Positions 63,944 through 64,000 of a stretch of DNA of 64,000 nucleotides are shown here, piece after piece; within the stretch, counting starts at the first letter, position 1, and every line of letters starts with the position of its first letter. This DNA comes from Salinibacillus xinjiangensis (GTDB taxonomy: Bacteria > Bacillota > Bacilli > Bacillales > Alkalibacillaceae). The DNA is taken from contig NZ_WJNH01000004.1 of assembly GCF_009649735.1 (NCBI RefSeq), forward strand, positions 62,001 to 126,000, in the 5' to 3' direction. Made by a program: the position numbers and the translations under genes. The notes beneath the pieces are model-generated. The model saw nothing but the letters and a program-made list of their open reading frames with translations. It was not told where the DNA came from and did not search any database.

Positions 63944-64000
63944 CTCACACCCTCCTTTTGAAATTAGCTTTTGCTAAATATAAAAAAGGATTCGTGTAAA

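Noticed and set aside
63698-63961. An 87-residue plus-strand frame at the right edge
   Set aside because: It runs through a terminator and is antisense to the small gene at 63761-63943, which has the better ribosome site.

Overview
The window is chromosomal DNA from a low-GC, Gram-positive, spore-forming member of the Bacillaceae. The evidence is the presence of cwlJ and gerQ, Bacillus-type ribosome binding sites (GGAGG or GAGGTG, often in front of TTG starts), and a gene order resembling the ywj-ywi-ywh-ywg-ywf-ywd segment of Bacillus subtilis (fadF, cls, argS, ywiB, speB, speE, pbpG, ywhD, ywhB, ywgA, ywfO, lipL, pta, hemQ, cwlJ, gerQ, ywdK, ywdI). I cannot name the species. I see no tRNA, rRNA, transposase, phage gene or CRISPR array.

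Region 1 (1-10 kb, minus strand) is a short-chain and branched acyl-CoA module: fadF, then thiolase, 3-hydroxybutyryl-CoA dehydrogenase, two acyl-CoA dehydrogenases, a MeaB GTPase, a TetR repressor and IcmF (isobutyryl-CoA mutase, cut by the window edge). Both promoters carry inverted-repeat operators and the thiolase promoter also has a CcpA (cre)-like site. Region 2 (10-29.8 kb) is the conserved backbone: phospholipid synthesis, ArgS, polyamines, a class A PBP, lipoate transfer, acetate and heme metabolism and spore germination. Inserted in it is an orphan fused DppB-DppC-type permease. Region 3 (30-36 kb) is accessory: a remnant of a NirK-like gene, an amino-acid ABC permease and binding protein without ATPase, and a lysine-degradation set (L-lysine 6-dehydrogenase, aldehyde dehydrogenase, acyl-CoA dehydrogenase). 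Region 4 (36-50 kb) holds a NhaC antiporter, a prolidase-like peptidase, a secreted metalloprotease, fructosamine kinase, a YjiH-like membrane protein, a decayed YczE-like gene, an M29 aminopeptidase, TcyP and stress-related small genes. Region 5 (50-64 kb) has a universal stress protein, a TerC-family exporter under a yybP-ykoY manganese riboswitch, a complete TRAP transporter, lipA plus lipM, a GNAT, an unusual three-gene envelope operon (DUF6230-like, DUF6114-like, long coiled-coil secreted protein) and a PAS/GGDEF/EAL protein. With lipL at 24.5 kb, the window contains the three enzymes of the Bacillus lipoate pathway (LipM, LipA, LipL).

The most unusual signal is in the spaces between genes. 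Six intergenic segments contain short core motifs recurring every 19-21 bp (mean about 20.5 bp, two turns of B-DNA) with unrelated sequence between the cores. Four carry GCTGAAG-type cores (13.8, 22.3, 50.1 and 57.4 kb), one carries ATTCnnGTCAC (29.9 kb) and one carries (T/G)CAATTG (18.1 kb). In the three plus-oriented GCTGAAG loci the spacing ends the same way, 19-21-21-21-21, and the last core is always GCTGAAC. The largest locus shows a 183-bp higher-order repeat. The 19- and 20-bp steps break any reading frame, so these look like phased binding-site or RNA-repeat arrays rather than genes. They match no feature type I know.

Other intergenic items are two inverted copies of a 10-bp-TIR stem-loop repeat (18.3-18.8 kb), a second Bacillaceae-type structured repeat (15.9 kb), two copies of a 25-bp GGGTCTGACCC hairpin, and many intrinsic terminators.
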